Assembly: GCA_031258355.1 (NCBI GenBank)
Contig: JAIRMZ010000067.1
Location: forward strand, 1 to 7,188
Direction: 5' to 3'
From: Holosporales bacterium
Lineage (GTDB): Bacteria > Pseudomonadota > Alphaproteobacteria > UBA3830 > JAIRMZ01
Length of the DNA stretch: 7,188 nucleotides
Shown: positions 5,967 to 7,188 of the stretch, in pieces
Numbering within the stretch: position 1 is the stretch's first letter
Layout: each line of letters begins with the position of its first letter
Translations under genes and position numbers: made by a program
Notes under the pieces: model-generated
The model's database searches: none
Seen by the model: the letters and a program-made list of their open reading frames with translations, nothing else
Told to the model about the DNA's origin: nothing

Positions 5967-6919
5967 GAGAGAAGAATCTCCGTGACGATATTTTCTTGAA
6001 AGGCTTGCAGCGCTGTGGCAGGCCATGGCGACCATACACAGTCTCCGAATCCTGCTCCTAAGCTTTTAAAGGGCACATGCGCAGCACGAAGATGCTGCAA
6101 GAAGGGGATATCTGGTAAGAGGCCTTGCTGCTCCTGCAAATGTTGCGCTTCTCTCACAAGATCGATCAAAGAATCGGGTCGCGGATCTTGCAAGAAGCGA
6201 TGAGCAAGAGCGCCCTGCGCTTGTGCAAAAGAAACGGCATCCTTTTGGGCAAATTTCTGGAGAGCGGCCTTTGTCTCTGCATAGACCCCTGTTTTCAGGA
6301 TTGTTCCATAGGAAAGAGGAGTCTCTGAAGAAGAGGGGAGGCGTGAAAATGTTGGCTGAGAGGCGTTAGATCTCCAGCAATATTGCCACATTCGAGAATG
6401 GGAATCTTCTTGAGCGGCTATCTGAAGAACAGCGTCATATCCACTACCCGATCCTTGCCAACGGTGGATTCCCTCTCGTAAGCGCGCAAAAAAAGGGGGA
6501 GCCTCAAGAGGAGGGGCTGTACAGAGAAAAGAGAAGAGGAAAACCTGCACGCCAGCAAATAAGGCAGAAGAAGAACCCATCCCTAAGTCAGGGGGAAGAT
6601 TTTTCGTAACCGTAAGAATTAGATCGTACCCTTCTTGTCGGAAATGTGTAAGGACATCTTGGTAAGGGAAAAGCAGACTTTGGAAAAAACCCACTCCTGT
6701 GCTGTCGCGCAGCACGAGCTGTCCTTCTTCCAGAAAAGAGCTTTGTATCTGAATGAGAGGCTCTTTCTTTGCGAGCCGCAAAGAGCAAGAGATCTCCATC
6801 CGGAAAGCAGGAAGGGTCACGGCAACACCAGGAAGACCTAGTAACAGGCCGTATTCTCCCCACAAAAGGACCATTCCCGGAAAGGAATAAGAACGTGTTT
6901 GCGGAGAGATGGGCAACAC
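5963..6919 (-). CDS. GHMP-family kinase, probable phosphomevalonate kinase
   Basis: This 318-residue protein is a GHMP-family small-molecule kinase. Motif 1 is at residues 13-35 (FPGMVLLWGEYGLLLG), the phosphate-binding loop at 109-120 (PPDLGMGSSSAL), and motif 3 at 285-294 (KSLGAGFGDC). D162 in GSGSGYDAVLQ is a candidate catalytic aspartate. It lies directly upstream of diphosphomevalonate decarboxylase and mevalonate kinase. By elimination it should phosphorylate 5-phosphomevalonate to diphosphomevalonate with ATP. Its WGEYG and SLGAG-type motifs resemble, from memory, GHMP kinases beside mvaD in Bacteroidetes more than classical phosphomevalonate kinases, so the exact substrate is uncertain. 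The start is a GTG 2 bases after the rnd stop; TTG (codon 2) and ATG (codon 16) are alternatives, but codon 16 would cut into motif 1. I see no Shine-Dalgarno sequence, so coupling to rnd is likely. Its stop overlaps the mvaD start (ATGA). Confidence 0.8.
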   Translation of the reverse strand: MLPISPQTRSYSFPGMVLLWGEYGLLLGLPGVAVTLPAFRMEISCSLRLAKKEPLIQIQSSFLEEGQLVLRDSTGVGFFQSLLFPYQDVLTHFRQEGYDLILTVTKNLPPDLGMGSSSALFAGVQVFLFSFLCTAPPLEAPPFFARLREGIHRWQGSGSGYDAVLQIAAQEDSHSRMWQYCWRSNASQPTFSRLPSSSETPLSYGTILKTGVYAETKAALQKFAQKDAVSFAQAQGALAHRFLQDPRPDSLIDLVREAQHLQEQQGLLPDIPFLQHLRAAHVPFKSLGAGFGDCVWSPWPATALQAFQENIVTEILLS

Positions 6920-6921
6920 GG

Positions 6922-7188
6922 TTAATGACGAAAGAGGCCTTCAACGTCGAATCCCGCGCCCTCTAAACGAAGAATTTCTGTCAATCCTCGAATCCCTGCT
7001 TGAAAGAGCGCTACTTTTCCTTCTCGCTGGAGCATGGCATCGAGGCGCTTCTTTAGTGCGTGCAAATGAACGACATCAGTTGCTGCGTACCGCTGCTGCT
7101 CTGGGCTCAAGGTTTCGCTCCCCCAATCGGACATCTGCTCTTCCTTAGAAATCTCGATCTTCAGGAGATGCCGACAAAGTGACTTTAG
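6922..7188 (-). CDS. rnd: Ribonuclease D, C-terminal part (5' end outside the window)
   Basis: This is the last 88 codons of a 3'-5' exoribonuclease of the DnaQ-like (DEDD) superfamily; RNase D trims the 3' ends of tRNA precursors and other RNAs in the cytoplasm. The frame is open to the right edge and ends at TAA. The visible part holds the stretch SDWGSETLSPEQQRYAATDV. Its YAATD segment is the Yx3D form of the Exo III motif that supplies a metal-binding aspartate. The protein ends about 50 residues after this motif, so there is no HRDC domain. That is the short (about 200-residue) form common in Alphaproteobacteria, not the long E. coli form. An internal ATG at 7134 would give a 70-residue ORF, but the homologous residues upstream of it show that it is not the start. 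The next gene starts 2 bases after the stop. Confidence 0.9.
   Translation of the reverse strand, partial: LKSLCRHLLKIEISKEEQMSDWGSETLSPEQQRYAATDVVHLHALKKRLDAMLQREGKVALFQAGIRGLTEILRLEGAGFDVEGLFRH

Noticed and set aside
4848..6035. Longer mvaD frame starting at ATG 6035.
   Set aside because: The extra 23 residues overlap the end of the kinase gene, have no family similarity, and the ATG at 5966 overlaps the upstream stop in the ATGA arrangement used elsewhere in the operon.
5963..6944. Alternative ORFs across the first GHMP kinase, including a 118-codon minus-strand frame from 6944 and plus-strand frames.
   Set aside because: The kinase frame carries all three GHMP motifs in order; the other frames have no recognisable domain.

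Overview
All genes in this window lie on the minus strand, so it reads from right to left. It looks like one long transcription unit from an alphaproteobacterium. Three things support that: a short RNase D of the alphaproteobacterial type, LptC and LptA proteins with alphaproteobacterial sequence character, and the order rnd - lptC - lptA - lptB - rpoN, which I recall as a conserved alphaproteobacterial neighbourhood. I cannot name the genus. A mevalonate pathway is unusual in this class. A host-associated lineage such as Holosporales is one possibility, but that is a guess.

Layout in transcription order. The 3' end of rnd (RNase D) enters at the right edge (7188-6922). A three-gene mevalonate block follows: a GHMP kinase that is probably phosphomevalonate kinase (6919-5963), diphosphomevalonate decarboxylase mvaD (5966-4848) and mevalonate kinase (4851-3958). 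Together they would take mevalonate to isopentenyl diphosphate. The LPS-transport genes lptC (3957-3346), lptA (3344-2421) and lptB (2424-1675) come next. A 138-base gap with a hairpin precedes rpoN, sigma-54 (1536-172). A short gap then leads to the start of an unrecognised gene that runs off the left edge (125-1).

The seven genes from rnd to lptB abut or overlap. Three junctions are 4-base ATGA overlaps; the others have gaps of 0 to 2 bases. Two starts are GTG (the first kinase and lptC), and most starts lack a convincing Shine-Dalgarno sequence, so translational coupling seems to be the rule. Functionally, the unit joins isoprenoid precursor supply (needed for the undecaprenyl carrier and quinones) to LPS export and to sigma-54. 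The upper mevalonate genes (HMG-CoA synthase and reductase) and IPP isomerase are not in the window.

The most unusual points are the mevalonate block inserted between rnd and lptC, and an 11-G tract in the glycine motif of mevalonate kinase. A one-base change in that tract would abolish the kinase C-terminus and also move the stop codon past the coupled lptC start. I found no RNA genes, CRISPR arrays, insertion sequences or strong terminators. No gene-free stretch exceeds 140 bases.
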